From Diaphorobacter nitroreducens (GTDB lineage: Bacteria; Pseudomonadota; Gammaproteobacteria; Burkholderiales; Burkholderiaceae_C), in the NCBI GenBank assembly GCA_003755025.1, contig RJVL01000006.1, positions 186,001 through 250,000 of the forward strand: DNA of 64,000 nucleotides, given 5' to 3'. Position 1 is the first letter of the stretch. Each line of letters begins with the position of its first letter. Below, one piece after another: positions 8,634 through 16,723 of this stretch. The position numbers and the translations under genes were made by a program. The notes under the pieces are model-generated. The model had not been told where the DNA came from and did no database searches. It saw only the letters and a program-made list of their open reading frames with translations.

Positions 8634-9680
8634 TCAGCCTGTCACTTCCACGGTGCGCACCACCACGCCGTTGGCACGCAGATAGTCGATGGCCGCGCCG
8701 ATGCGCGCCATGTTGCCGCTGGCGTACACCGCCAGCGAACCGAAGGTCTGGTCCTGGATCTCGTCGATCTGGCCATGCAGGATGGACAGGTCCAGTCCCA
8801 GCTCGCGGATCAGGTGCGACAGGATCGGCTCGTAGGCATGCTCACCCGCATACGACAGGCGCAGCAGCTGGCCGCTCGCGCCCGGCTCCAGCCGCGCGGC
8901 CAGGCTGCGCACGCGCGCCAGCACCCCGGCGGGCAGCTCCTGGGGCACGATCTCGTCGATCAGGCTCTTGGTGATGTCCTGCTGCGGGCGGGTGAACACG
9001 TCGACCACCGGGCCCATCTCCACGATGCGGCCCGCGTCGATCACGGCCACACGGTCGGCAATCTGCTTGATGACCTGCATCTGGTGCGTGATCAGCACCA
9101 CCGTCACGCCCATTTCGCGGTTCACCTGGCGCAGCAGGTCCAGGATGGAACGGGTTGTCTCGGGGTCCAGCGCGCTGGTGGCCTCGTCGGACAGCAGCAC
9201 CTTCGGGTTGCTGGCCAGCGCGCGCGCAATGCCCACGCGCTGCTTCTGCCCGCCCGAGATCTGCGCCGGGTAGCGGTCGGCCAGGTGCGCCAGGCCCACC
9301 AGGTCCAGCAGCGGGTCGATGCGCTTCTTGATCTCGGCCCGCGGCATGCCCGCCAGCTCCAGCGGCAGCGCGGCGTTGTCGAACACCGTGCGCGATGACA
9401 GCAGGTTGAAGTGCTGGAACACCATGCCGATCTCGCGGCGCGCGGCGCGCAGGTCGGCGTCGGACAGTTGGGTCATGTCGCGCCCCGCCACCATCACCTG
9501 TCCCGACGTGGGGCGGTTGAGCAGGTTGATGACGCGGACCAGCGAACTCTTGCCCGCGCCCGAACGGCCGATGATGCCGAACACCTCGCCCGGCGTGACA
9601 TGCAGGTCGATGCCGCGCAGGGCTTCGACGGGGCCCTGCGGGCCCGGGTAGATCTGGGTGATACCCCGAAGGTTAATCAT
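8634..9680 (-). CDS. metN: Methionine ABC transporter ATP-binding protein MetN
   Basis: ATPase of the methionine importer, 348 residues. The start is placed at ATG 9680 ([14 protein letters not shown]) rather than an in-frame TTG three codons earlier. Walker A is GRSGAGKSS (38-46), the signature is [15 protein letters not shown], and Walker B ends [11 protein letters not shown], which is normal for MetN. The C-terminal 90 residues form the ACT-like NIL domain that senses intracellular methionine and shuts the transporter (known for E. coli MetN). First gene of the unit; a perfect inverted repeat lies 87 bases upstream. Confidence 0.95.
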   Translation of the reverse strand: MINLRGITQIYPGPQGPVEALRGIDLHVTPGEVFGIIGRSGAGKSSLVRVINLLNRPTSGQVMVAGRDMTQLSDADLRAARREIGMVFQHFNLLSSRTVFDNAALPLELAGMPRAEIKKRIDPLLDLVGLAHLADRYPAQISGGQKQRVGIARALASNPKVLLSDEATSALDPETTRSILDLLRQVNREMGVTVVLITHQMQVIKQIADRVAVIDAGRIVEMGPVVDVFTRPQQDITKSLIDEIVPQELPAGVLARVRSLAARLEPGASGQLLRLSYAGEHAYEPILSHLIRELGLDLSILHGQIDEIQDQTFGSLAVYASGNMARIGAAIDYLRANGVVVRTVEVTG

Positions 9681-9689
9681 GAAATGCAA

Positions 9690-10211
9690 TGCAAAGCGCG
9701 CGCAGGCTGCCCCCTCAGGGATGGCCAGCCGCGGCGGGTGAAGATCAGAACAGCGGGTGAATGTAATTGTTCGTTATGAAAAACCCAACGAACAAAAAGT
9801 AGGCACATAAGACGGCCCCGTTATGAGGCGTGCTTCAGCGAGCCGCGCGCTGCCCCTGTCGGGCGGCAGTGCCACGCAGTAGCGGAGCACAGGGGCGATT
9901 TTAGGTGACGGGGCAAATCCCCGGCCGGCGTGCGCCTGCGCCTGGGGAAGGAGCACGCGCAACTGCAGCCGTCCGGCCAGGGCGAATGGCAACCGGTGCC
10001 AGCCCGCCCAGCGATGCGCAAGACTCGCCTACCACCGACAGCACAAGCGTATGGCGCGCCACCTATCCACGGCTGCGTGGCGCGTGGGGTCTAGCGCCGG
10101 CGGCCTGCATGGGGCCCCTCGCCCACCGTACCATTCACCGTTCCCGACACGCCCCGCTGCCGGCTCCCCGTCGCCGCCGCTCCCCACCGCGCGGGCTTTC
10201 TCCCTCCACCT
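9690..10211. other. 522-base gap between metN and the MFS gene
   Basis: No convincing gene. Besides the metN-side inverted repeat (9767-9795), GCCCCTGT (9852-9859) and ACAGGGGC (9889-9896) form an 8-bp stem around a 29-base loop, followed by GATTTTA. Both divergent promoters must lie here. Short readings inside have no family resemblance and no ribosome site. Fragments resemble pieces of a cobalamin riboswitch but not in the right order. Confidence 0.5.
9767..9795. promoter_or_regulatory. Perfect 9-bp inverted repeat upstream of metN (putative operator)
   Basis: TTGTTCGTT and AACGAACAA are exact inverted copies separated by 11 bases, in an A+T-rich patch 87-115 bases before metN. Spacing of about two helical turns between arms suits a dimeric regulator. 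It is unlike the MetJ box (AGACGTCT). In RNA it could also form a hairpin in the metN leader. Confidence 0.55.
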
Positions 10212-11444
10212 ATGCAAGAACGCTCCTGGTCTCCCGTTGTCTGGATTGGCTATGCCATGTGCGTCGGCGTCATGGGCACGGCGCTGGCCAGCCCGCTGTA
10301 CCCGCTCTACCAGCAGGCCTGGGGGCTCAAGCCCAGCGACATCACGCATCTTTTCGTGGTGTACATGTTCGGCGCGCTCACCAGCCTGCTGTTTCTGGGG
10401 CGGCTCACGCAGCGCCACGGCTTCCTGGCCATCCTGCGCACGGGCCTCACACTGATGACCGCGGGCGTGGTGCTATCGGCCCTGGCGTGGAATGTGCCCG
10501 TCTTCATGCTGGCGCGGCTCATGATCGGGCTGGCGTCGGGAATGATCACCACCTCGGCCTCCATCGGCATGGTGCAGGCCCGCCCCGGGCGTGATCCACG
10601 GCGCACGGCCGCACTGACCACCGTGGCGATGACGCTGGGCTTCGGCCTGGGGCCGCTCGTGGGCGGCTTGATGGCCCAGTGGGTGCCCCACCCGCTCGTC
10701 ACCGCCTACGTGCCCACGGCGGCCATGGGTCTGCTGGCGGTGTATGCGCTGCACCAACTGCGCGGGCTGCCCACAGGGGGAACGCGGGACGATGCCCTGC
10801 CGCCCGGCACCTGGCGCGGCGTGATCGCGCAGTGGATGCCGCGGCTCACACCGCCGCCGCGCCTGCGCCGGCGCCAGTTCTGGCTGGCGAGCATGGGCGC
10901 CTTCAGCGCCTTCGGCATGTTCAGCCTGTACTCATCGCTGGCGCCCAGCTTCATGCAGGAGATCGTGCCCTGGCATGGGCCGGCCGTGAGCGGACTGTCG
11001 ATCGCGATGATCCTGTTCCTGTCGTCCGCGTTCCAGTTCATGGTGCGCAACTGGCGCACCAAGCGCGTGGCCCTGGCCAGCGGCTGCGCGCTGGTGCTGT
11101 GCAACCTGCTGCTCATGGCGACCACGCTCACCGGCGCCACGCTGGTGTTTGGCGCGGCGGTGATCGCCACGGCCTTCGGCCATGGGCTGGCCAATGTGGC
11201 GGGCATGGGCGTGGTGGCCAAGCTCACCACGCCCGAAGAGCGCGGCGGCCTGCTGTCGTCCTACCTGATCGTGGGATACCTGGGCACCATCGTGCCCATC
11301 CTGGGCATGGGCTGGCTGTCGGACCATGTGGGCCTGAACCGCGGCTTGCTGGTGTTCTGCGGCGCCATGGCCCTGCTGAGCGCCGTGGTCACCGCGCTGG
11401 GCATGCGCACCGCGGAAATCCCCGTGCCGCAGCAGCACCTTTAA
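10212..11444 (+). CDS. MFS transporter
   Basis: 410-residue major facilitator superfamily protein with 12 predicted membrane segments in two halves. A long cytoplasmic loop lies in the middle (about residues 185-222, rich in Arg and Pro, PPPRLRRRQFW). The loop 2-3 region carries GRLTQRHGFLAIL, a relaxed form of the MFS motif GxLaDrxGrrxxl. Substrate unknown; the length fits small-molecule efflux. No regulator is next to it. It is convergent with the MAPEG gene, with 9 bases between stops. Confidence 0.85.
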   Translation: MQERSWSPVVWIGYAMCVGVMGTALASPLYPLYQQAWGLKPSDITHLFVVYMFGALTSLLFLGRLTQRHGFLAILRTGLTLMTAGVVLSALAWNVPVFMLARLMIGLASGMITTSASIGMVQARPGRDPRRTAALTTVAMTLGFGLGPLVGGLMAQWVPHPLVTAYVPTAAMGLLAVYALHQLRGLPTGGTRDDALPPGTWRGVIAQWMPRLTPPPRLRRRQFWLASMGAFSAFGMFSLYSSLAPSFMQEIVPWHGPAVSGLSIAMILFLSSAFQFMVRNWRTKRVALASGCALVLCNLLLMATTLTGATLVFGAAVIATAFGHGLANVAGMGVVAKLTTPEERGGLLSSYLIVGYLGTIVPILGMGWLSDHVGLNRGLLVFCGAMALLSAVVTALGMRTAEIPVPQQHL

Positions 11445-11453
11445 CCGCTGGTG

Positions 11454-11861
11454 TCAGCGCCAGCCGATCAGCAGGATGGCGATGTTGACCAGCAGTCCCG
11501 CGCCCCACACCAGGCTGCGCGCCGTGGGCATGTCGCCCACGTACATGGTGATGTAGGACACGCGCAGCATCACGAACAGGAAGGCCAGCAGGTCCAGCAT
11601 CATCTGCGGCGCGCCCAACTGGTGCGCGATGATGACCGCGCCGATGAAGAACGGCAGCGCCTCGAAGCTGTTGGCCTGCGCCGCATTGGCACGGGCGCGC
11701 CAGCCGGTCTGGCGAGCCAGCCACGCACGCGGGTCGTGGTTGTCGCTGCCGCGAAAACCACCCCGCTTGGCCAGCAGCGCGCAAGCCATGGGCAGCAGCG
11801 CCGCAATCAGCACGCACCAGTAGGCCACGGTGAAGCGGGCCACATGCATTGTTGTGTTCAT
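11454..11861 (-). CDS. MAPEG family membrane protein
   Basis: 135 residues with four hydrophobic segments. The MAPEG pattern is seen: ANAAQANSFEALPFFIGAVI (about residues 57-76), in which the E-x-P-F stretch is the family signature, then a YITMYVGDMPTARSLVWGAG stretch. Bacterial MAPEG proteins are related to eukaryotic membrane glutathione transferases; the function of this one is unknown. It is transcribed alone and toward the MFS gene. Confidence 0.82.
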   Translation of the reverse strand: MNTTMHVARFTVAYWCVLIAALLPMACALLAKRGGFRGSDNHDPRAWLARQTGWRARANAAQANSFEALPFFIGAVIIAHQLGAPQMMLDLLAFLFVMLRVSYITMYVGDMPTARSLVWGAGLLVNIAILLIGWR

Positions 11862-11874
11862 TTTTGCAGTGTTT

Positions 11875-11925
11875 TGGGCCTCCAGCGCTTATCCAACAAG
11901 CGCTAGCAGCTATTGTTTTTGATAT
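11875..11925 (+). repeat. Dispersed repeat family, copy 4 (near-consensus)
   Basis: The clearest copy: GGGCCTCCAGCGCTTATCC, then AACAAGCGCTAGCAGCTATT, then GTTTTTGATA. It fills the gap between the MAPEG start and the recR stop. The AGCGCTT and AAGCGCT halves are inverted, so a short hairpin can form. Confidence 0.75.
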
Positions 11926-12516
11926 TCAGCGCCGATCCGCCAGCGCATGAGCGATGGTGCCCAGGTCCACGTATTCCAGCTCGCTACCCACGGGCACGCC
12001 CCGCGCCAGGCGCGTGACGTGCACGCCGCGGCGCTTGAGCGCCTCGCCGATCGCGTGGGCCGTGGCCTCTCCCTCGGCCGTGAAGCTGGTGGCCAGGATC
12101 ACCTCCTGCACCACGCCGTCGCTGGCGCGCTCCAGCAGGTTGTGCACACCGATGTCGCGCGGCCCCACCCCATCCAGCGGCGACAGCCGCCCCATGAGCA
12201 CGAAGTACAGCCCCTTGAACGCCGCGGTGCGCTCCATCGCGGCCTGGTCGGCGGGTGTCTCCACCACGCACAGGCGGGTGGCGTCGCGCGCCGGGTCCAG
12301 GCAGGTCTCGCACACCGCGCCCTCGGTGAAGGTGTGGCAGCGCTCGCAATGGCGCACCTGCGTTGCCGCTTGCGCCAGCGCCTGCGACAGCATCTGCGCG
12401 CCGGCGCGGTCATGCTGCAGCAGATGGAACGCCATGCGCTGCGCCGACTTCACGCCCACACCGGGCAGGCGCCGCAGGGCCTGGATCAGTGCGTCAAGAG
12501 AACCGGTGTCGGACAT
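11926..12516 (-). CDS. recR: Recombination mediator protein RecR
   Basis: 196 residues, the standard size. RecR acts with RecF/RecO to load RecA on gapped DNA. The start at 12516 ([20 protein letters not shown]) replaces a longer reading that would run through a hairpin region. A helix-hairpin-helix ([20 protein letters not shown], about 14-33) is followed by a four-cysteine zinc finger ([16 protein letters not shown], about 57-72) and a Toprim domain ([14 protein letters not shown] onward, about 80-175). Last gene of dnaX-ybaB-recR, an order kept across bacteria. Confidence 0.96.
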   Translation of the reverse strand: MSDTGSLDALIQALRRLPGVGVKSAQRMAFHLLQHDRAGAQMLSQALAQAATQVRHCERCHTFTEGAVCETCLDPARDATRLCVVETPADQAAMERTAAFKGLYFVLMGRLSPLDGVGPRDIGVHNLLERASDGVVQEVILATSFTAEGEATAHAIGEALKRRGVHVTRLARGVPVGSELEYVDLGTIAHALADRR

Positions 12517-12593
12517 GAAGAATGGATTTCGGAGTGCACACGCCGCCCTCAAGGGCGTAGCGAGCGCCTGCCAGGCGAGGCGGACGGAGCACA

Positions 12594-12630
12594 GCAACCG
12601 GAACGTACTTGCCTAGTACGTGAGGATTGC
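12594..12630 (-). repeat. Hairpin in the ybaB-recR gap
   Basis: ACGTACT-TGCCT-AGTACGT (12603-12621) is a perfect 7-bp stem with 5-base loop. It is extended beyond a small internal loop by GCAA/TTGC. Flanking sequence from about 12556 to 12665 can pair further, imperfectly. It sits inside the dnaX-ybaB-recR transcript and has no T-run. Confidence 0.55.
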
Positions 12631-12674
12631 GAGCACTGCCCAACGACGCGTGGCCAGCGCGCAGTAGCCTGCCC

Positions 12675-13007
12675 TCAGAAGGGGAATTTCATGCCGCCGG
12701 GAAGGCCTGGCATGCCGGCCGTGATCTTAGCCATCTTCTCGGCCGAGGTTTCCTCGGCCTTGCGCACCGCGGCGTTGAAAGCGGCGGCCACCAGGTCTTC
12801 CAGCATGTCCTTGTCGTCGGCCAGCAGGCTGGAGTCGATGGTCACGCGCTTGACGTCGTGCTTGCAGGTCATCAGCACCTTCACCAGGCCGGCGCCGGAT
12901 TCGCCTTCGACCTCGATGTTGGCCAGATCGTCCTGGGCCTTCTTCAGGTTGTCCTGCATGGCCTGGGCCTGCTTCATGAGGCCGGCGAGCTGTCCCTTGT
13001 TGAACAT
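12675..13007 (-). CDS. ybaB: YbaB/EbfC family nucleoid-associated protein
   Basis: 110 residues, normal length. Small dimeric DNA-binding protein that coats DNA in tweezer-like dimers. It opens [20 protein letters not shown], the usual YbaB start, and the central [20 protein letters not shown] is the conserved beta region. A methionine/glycine-rich tail ([13 protein letters not shown]) is common in the family. It lies 29 bases after dnaX and before recR, so the three are probably co-transcribed. Confidence 0.95.
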   Translation of the reverse strand: MFNKGQLAGLMKQAQAMQDNLKKAQDDLANIEVEGESGAGLVKVLMTCKHDVKRVTIDSSLLADDKDMLEDLVAAAFNAAVRKAEETSAEKMAKITAGMPGLPGGMKFPF

Positions 13008-13036
13008 GGATGGTTTCCTTTGCGTTTCAAAAATGG

Positions 13037-15076
13037 TTATGCAGGCTTGATGCTGCCCGGGACGATTTTCGCCCCGAAATCACGCATCAGTTGCTGCACG
13101 TAGGGGTCGTTGTGGACGATCTCCTCGGCCACGCGCTGGCGTTCGGCTGCGGCGTGCGCGTTGCGGCGCGCGGGGCTGTCGATCACCACACCCACCTCCA
13201 CGCTGATCTGGCGCGCATGGCCTGCGGCCTCCAGCGCCGCGCGCAGGCGCTCGCGCGCCGTGGGCTGGTTGAGCGACTCCCGCTCCACGCGCAGCAGCCA
13301 ATGGTCCGGGTCACGCGCCACCAGTTGCGACTGCAGCGCCAGTTCGCGCACCAGGGCGGTGATGGCCTCCTGGGCAATGAGCTGCTGCACGGTGGCATGC
13401 CAGACATCGCCCTCCTCCGTGCGCACCAGCCGCGCGGGTGCCGGGGCCGCCGATGGCAGGGGCTGCAGGCGCGCGCCGGGTTCCGGCGCGGTACGCACGG
13501 GTATTGCTACCGTTTCAGGAGCTGCTTGCGCTGTATGGGCGGGTGCTGGAGGTGTTTTTTGCCTTAAATCCTCAGGGGAGCGTACGGGCAGACGCACAGG
13601 CGCTGCGGCCCGTACGGGCGCCTGGGCCGCGTCGCCGGCTTCCCACGGGGGCGATTCGCGGTCGCCCGCGTCCAACGCGTCCTGCACGGCCTGGTTCACA
13701 TCGTCCGGCGTGGCTTGCGCCCGAGTGGGCGCTGCCGATGCGGCGGGCCGGGCGGGCGCGGCAGTCGCGCAGTCCATCGCGGGCGCCGCGACCGGAGCCG
13801 GGTGCACCGACACCGGCGGCGGTGCGGGAGCCCGGTCCGCGGCGGCCGGCACAGCCTGCGGTGCCTGGACTACCGGCGTATCGGCCGGCGCATGGGCCGA
13901 CGGCGCTGCGGCTTCAGGCCGCGTCAGAGTTTTTTTTTCAGCCGAGGCAGCCGCGCCGCCTTCCGAAGCCGCCGGCTTGAACGCCAACAGGCGCAGCAGC
14001 ACCATGGTCAGCGCGGCATATTCATCGGGCGCCAGACCCAGATCGGCGCGGCCGTGCAGGCAGATGCTGTACAGCAGCTGCGTCTCGTCGGCCGGCAGGG
14101 CGGCAGACAGGCGCGCAACCTCTGCCGCCTCAGGGTCGCTGGCGTCCGCGGCCGCAGCCATCTGCGGAACGGCCTGCAACACGGCCATGCGCTGCAGCAC
14201 GGCGCTCATGTCCTCCAGCGTGGAGGCGGCGGACAGGCCGTTGATGCGCAGGGTGTCCGCCGTCTCGACCACCGTGCGGCCATCGCCCTGCGCCAGCGCG
14301 TCGATCAGACGGAACACATGGCTGCGGTCCACGCTGCCCAGCATCTGGCGCACAGCGGCTTCCTGCAATTGGCCGCTGCCGAAGGCAATCGCCTGGTCGG
14401 TCAGGCTGAGCGCGTCGCGCATGGAACCGCGCGCTGCGCGGGCCAGCAGCCGCAGGGCCTGCGGCTCGGCGGGCACGTTCTCGGCGGCGAGCACGCGGGT
14501 GAGGTGCTCCAGCACCGTCTCGGGCGCCATGGGCCGCAGGTTGAACTGCAGGCAGCGCGAGAGCACCGTGACTGGCACCTTCTGTGGATCGGTGGTGGCC
14601 AGCACGAACTTGAGGTATTCCGGCGGCTCCTCCAGCGTCTTGAGCATGGCGTTGAACGCCGTGTTCGTGAGCATGTGCACTTCGTCGATCATGAAGACCT
14701 TGAAGCGCCCCTGCACCGGCTTGTAGACGGCCTGCTCCAGCAGCCCCTGTACCTCGTCCACGCCGCGGTTGGAGGCGGCATCCAGCTCGGTGTAGTCAGG
14801 AAACCGGCCGCTGTCGATGTCGGTACAGGCCGGGCACACGCCGCAGGGCGTGGCAGTGATGCCGCCTTGGCCGTCCGGACCCTGGCAATTGAGCGACTTG
14901 GCCAGGATGCGCGAGACCGTGGTTTTGCCCACGCCGCGCGTGCCGGTGAACAGGTAGGCGTGGTGCAGCCGCTGCTGCGTGAGCGCGTTGGAGAGCGCCT
15001 GCACCACGTGCTCCTGCCCCACCATCTCAGAGAAGGTCTTGGGACGGTATTTGCGGGCGAGCACAAGATAGGACAT
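13037..15076 (-). CDS. dnaX: DNA polymerase III subunits tau/gamma
   Basis: 679 residues. Clamp-loader ATPase. The start at 15076 ([20 protein letters not shown]) is the family start. Walker [10 protein letters not shown] (about 45-53), a four-cysteine zinc module (CQGPDGQGG...CGVCPAC, about 64-82), DEVHML and the SRC sensor follow. After about residue 375 the sequence turns Ala/Pro-rich (linker) and ends in a conserved polymerase-binding domain (about 580-679). A run of nine A residues at codons 380-383 could produce a short gamma-like form. Copy 5 of the dispersed repeat encodes part of the linker. First gene of dnaX-ybaB-recR. Confidence 0.96.
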   Translation of the reverse strand: MSYLVLARKYRPKTFSEMVGQEHVVQALSNALTQQRLHHAYLFTGTRGVGKTTVSRILAKSLNCQGPDGQGGITATPCGVCPACTDIDSGRFPDYTELDAASNRGVDEVQGLLEQAVYKPVQGRFKVFMIDEVHMLTNTAFNAMLKTLEEPPEYLKFVLATTDPQKVPVTVLSRCLQFNLRPMAPETVLEHLTRVLAAENVPAEPQALRLLARAARGSMRDALSLTDQAIAFGSGQLQEAAVRQMLGSVDRSHVFRLIDALAQGDGRTVVETADTLRINGLSAASTLEDMSAVLQRMAVLQAVPQMAAAADASDPEAAEVARLSAALPADETQLLYSICLHGRADLGLAPDEYAALTMVLLRLLAFKPAASEGGAAASAEKKTLTRPEAAAPSAHAPADTPVVQAPQAVPAAADRAPAPPPVSVHPAPVAAPAMDCATAAPARPAASAAPTRAQATPDDVNQAVQDALDAGDRESPPWEAGDAAQAPVRAAAPVRLPVRSPEDLRQKTPPAPAHTAQAAPETVAIPVRTAPEPGARLQPLPSAAPAPARLVRTEEGDVWHATVQQLIAQEAITALVRELALQSQLVARDPDHWLLRVERESLNQPTARERLRAALEAAGHARQISVEVGVVIDSPARRNAHAAAERQRVAEEIVHNDPYVQQLMRDFGAKIVPGSIKPA
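13501..13562 (-). repeat. Dispersed repeat family, copy 5, inside dnaX
   Basis: On the minus strand it reads CACCTCCAGCACCCGCCCAT, then ACAGCGCAAGCAGCTCCTGA, then GGTAGCAATAC, close to intergenic copy 10. It is translated in frame as part of the tau linker ([19 protein letters not shown]). Confidence 0.6.
13930..13939 (-). promoter_or_regulatory. A9 slippery run in dnaX
   Basis: The coding strand reads GAA AAA AAA ACT (codons 380-383). A shift to -1 gives AAC TCT GAC GCG GCC then TGA. A shift to +1 gives CTC then TGA. Both would end the protein right after the ATPase and collar domains, as for gamma in E. coli (ribosomal slippage) and Thermus (nine-A transcriptional slippage). Confidence 0.55.
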
Positions 15077-15291
15077 GGGGCGTGATTCTATGTGCGGGCC
15101 AGACACGCAGCGCGCCAAGGCTTCTAGCTGGCCCGGGCCTACGCAGGCCACCGCGCCGACCGAGGGTGATCTGCTCTCTGCCAGGATTCACACTCCCCGG
15201 GAACGACTGCAAACTGCCAGTCGCACCGTACCGCCATGTTGCCCGCCTTGCTTCATCCTTTGCAGCCCGCAGGCGGCTATCGCGACAAGGG

Positions 15292-15591
15292 TTGCTGACC
15301 CGGTCGGCTGCGGTGCGTCTCGCCTGCTGGCTACTGTGTCTGTGCCTGCAGCCGCCGACGCAGGCCCAGGATGGTTCTAAAGACACCTCCGCCGACGATC
15401 CACCGACGCAGCAGCAGGCACTACCTGCGGCCCTGGATCTGCGTGCGCGTGACTACCCCGAGCCAGACGGTTACTCGCTGCCCAGCACGCCCGAGTTTGG
15501 CGCCATCGGCGTGCAGCTGCAGGGCGACTCACGTTTGCTGCTGCGCGTCCGGCGCGGCGGCCCCATGCTGTACTACCGGGCAAAGTTCTGA
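15292..15591 (+). CDS. Small predicted secreted protein, paralogue of 15940-16638
   Basis: Unrecognised. The start is uncertain; TTG at 15292 gives 99 residues opening with a signal peptide (MLTRSAAVRLACWLLCLCLQ, cleavage near TQAQ). GTG codons at 15082, 15166 and 15313 are alternatives. Its last 32 residues (from EFGAIGVQLQGD to YYRAKF) match the end of the protein at 15940-16638 almost residue for residue. It lacks that protein's middle of about 100 residues, so it looks like a deleted duplicate. The C-terminal phenylalanine after alternating hydrophobic residues resembles an outer-membrane strand end. It could be a decaying copy. Confidence 0.5.
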   Translation: MLTRSAAVRLACWLLCLCLQPPTQAQDGSKDTSADDPPTQQQALPAALDLRARDYPEPDGYSLPSTPEFGAIGVQLQGDSRLLLRVRRGGPMLYYRAKF

Positions 15592-15619
15592 CGGGCCACG
15601 GGCAGAGCGTGGTTCGTCG

Positions 15620-15625
15620 TACAAT
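15620..15625 (+). promoter_or_regulatory. -10 box of ffs
   Basis: TACAAT lies 7 bases before the predicted 5' end of the SRP RNA, where a -10 element is expected. No good -35 is visible at 16-18 bases upstream. Confidence 0.6.
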
Positions 15626-15632
15626 CACAGGC

Positions 15633-15726
15633 GACGGGCCTCCCCGCATGGTGAAGCGGCCAACCGGGTCAGGTGGGGAACCAAGCAGCCCTAACTGTGG
15701 AGCCAGTGCCGGGGGTAAGGCTCGTC
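15633..15726 (+). ncRNA. ffs: Signal recognition particle 4.5S RNA
   Basis: Small bacterial SRP RNA, partner of Ffh in targeting membrane proteins. The apical part GTCAGGTGG-GGAA-CCAAGCAGC (15668-15689) matches the universal SRP helix 8: a GGAA tetraloop at 15677-15680 flanked by the CAGG and AGCAG internal loops. The ends pair: GACGGGCCT (15633-15641) with AGGCTCGTC (15718-15726, one G-T pair). A -10 box lies just upstream, and a pyrimidine-rich tract with a T-run follows. An SRP RNA gene next to dnaX is also found in Bacillus. Ends are good to a few bases. Confidence 0.93.
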
Positions 15727-15760
15727 ACCTTCTTCTTCCTTTCCCCTTCTTTTTTTGCGT
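15727..15760 (+). terminator. Pyrimidine/T-rich tract ending ffs
   Basis: After the closing helix of the SRP RNA comes a C/T-only stretch ending in seven or more T residues. The RNA's own terminal helix would serve as the terminator stem. Confidence 0.45.
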
Positions 15761-15939
15761 CGCCTGAGCGCCTTGCGCGTCATCGGGCGGTTGCGGCGTT
15801 GCCTGCACATGAACGCCGTGCGTCAGCTCCGTCCTACAGCGAAACAAGCACGGCGATCGCGACAAGCACGTGCCCGCGGTCCATACTGCGCACCAGGAGT
15901 TCTCGCCACCGATCCACTTTCTTGCTGTCCCGTGCCGCC

Positions 15940-16638
15940 ATGCTGTCTGCCATGTCCGCGCTGCTTGCAAGTCATCTGCTCCGGCCGCTGCCACGGCCGG
16001 CCATGGATTGGGGCATTGTGTGCCTGCTGTGCCTGTGCGCGGCATTTCCCGCCCGGAGCGATGAGAGCCTGGCAGACGGCGCTGCGGCCGCATTGCGAGA
16101 GGCTCAGGATGAGCCTTCTTCCGCCGCCTTCACGCAGAACACCGCCACCTACCCCGACCTGAACGGCAGCGATCTTCCGCGCGCAGCATTCGGCAACAGC
16201 GTTCAGTACACGGACATCACCCGTTGGCTCACGCCGCTGCAAGCTTCCCGCCTGGGGCTGACGCTGGGCGTGGTGGTTCCGTCGGACGGCGCGGCCCGCG
16301 CAGGATCCGTCAGCCCTGCCTACCCGCCAGGCACCCCGCAGGCTTACGACCTGGGTCTGCGCTGGCGATCACAGTTGCAGCCGCGCGTACGGCTGGACCT
16401 GCAGGCCTGGGCCCGCACCCACCCGCACACGGGCCTGCACGACGCCATGGGCATGATCTGGGGTCGCGACCAGGGCAGCAACTTTGGCACCCGTCTGGAG
16501 GTGCAATGGTCCGCATCGCGCACGCGCGGTCTGGTCCCCGAGCTGGGCGCCATCGGCGTGCAGTTGCAAGGCGATGCGCGGCTGGTGCTGCGCGCCCGCC
16601 GCGGCGGGCCCATGGTGTATTACCGCGCGAAGTTTTGA
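15940..16638 (+). CDS. Predicted small outer-membrane or secreted protein, unknown function
   Basis: Unrecognised. ATG at 15940 gives 232 residues; ATG at 15952 or 16003 are alternatives, and anything earlier runs into ffs. A hydrophobic signal (WGIVCLLCLCAAFPARS) precedes a mature part of alternating polar/non-polar stretches (GLTLGVVV, YDLGLRWRS, RVRLDLQAW, TRLEVQWSA). It ends in YYRAKF; the final phenylalanine with hydrophobics at -3, -5 and -7 is the usual signature for beta-barrel insertion. The C-terminal 32 residues are repeated in the small gene on the other side of ffs. Envelope location is inference; no function is assigned. Confidence 0.6.
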   Translation: MLSAMSALLASHLLRPLPRPAMDWGIVCLLCLCAAFPARSDESLADGAAAALREAQDEPSSAAFTQNTATYPDLNGSDLPRAAFGNSVQYTDITRWLTPLQASRLGLTLGVVVPSDGAARAGSVSPAYPPGTPQAYDLGLRWRSQLQPRVRLDLQAWARTHPHTGLHDAMGMIWGRDQGSNFGTRLEVQWSASRTRGLVPELGAIGVQLQGDARLVLRARRGGPMVYYRAKF

Positions 16639-16723
16639 CCGCGCGCTCATGCAACGCTCTGGGTTGACGCCGACCTTCTTGCAATGATCGCAGAGCATGC
16701 CCTAAAGCGGCGCCCCTGCTGTA

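Noticed and set aside
6647-8974. 775-codon plus-strand frame opposite metI and its neighbour
   Set aside because: Composition is His/Gln/Arg-rich as expected from the reverse of Ala/Leu/Val codons; real genes are on the minus strand.
9900-10060. Cobalamin-riboswitch-like fragments before the MFS gene
   Set aside because: Pieces resembling GGTG...AATCC and GCAACTG occur, but the conserved boxes are not in the correct order and the B12 box is missing; a covariance-model search would settle it.
15673-15939. Upstream extension of the 15940 protein from 15673
   Set aside because: The extension starts inside the SRP RNA and its translation is low-complexity; transcription would have to run through ffs.
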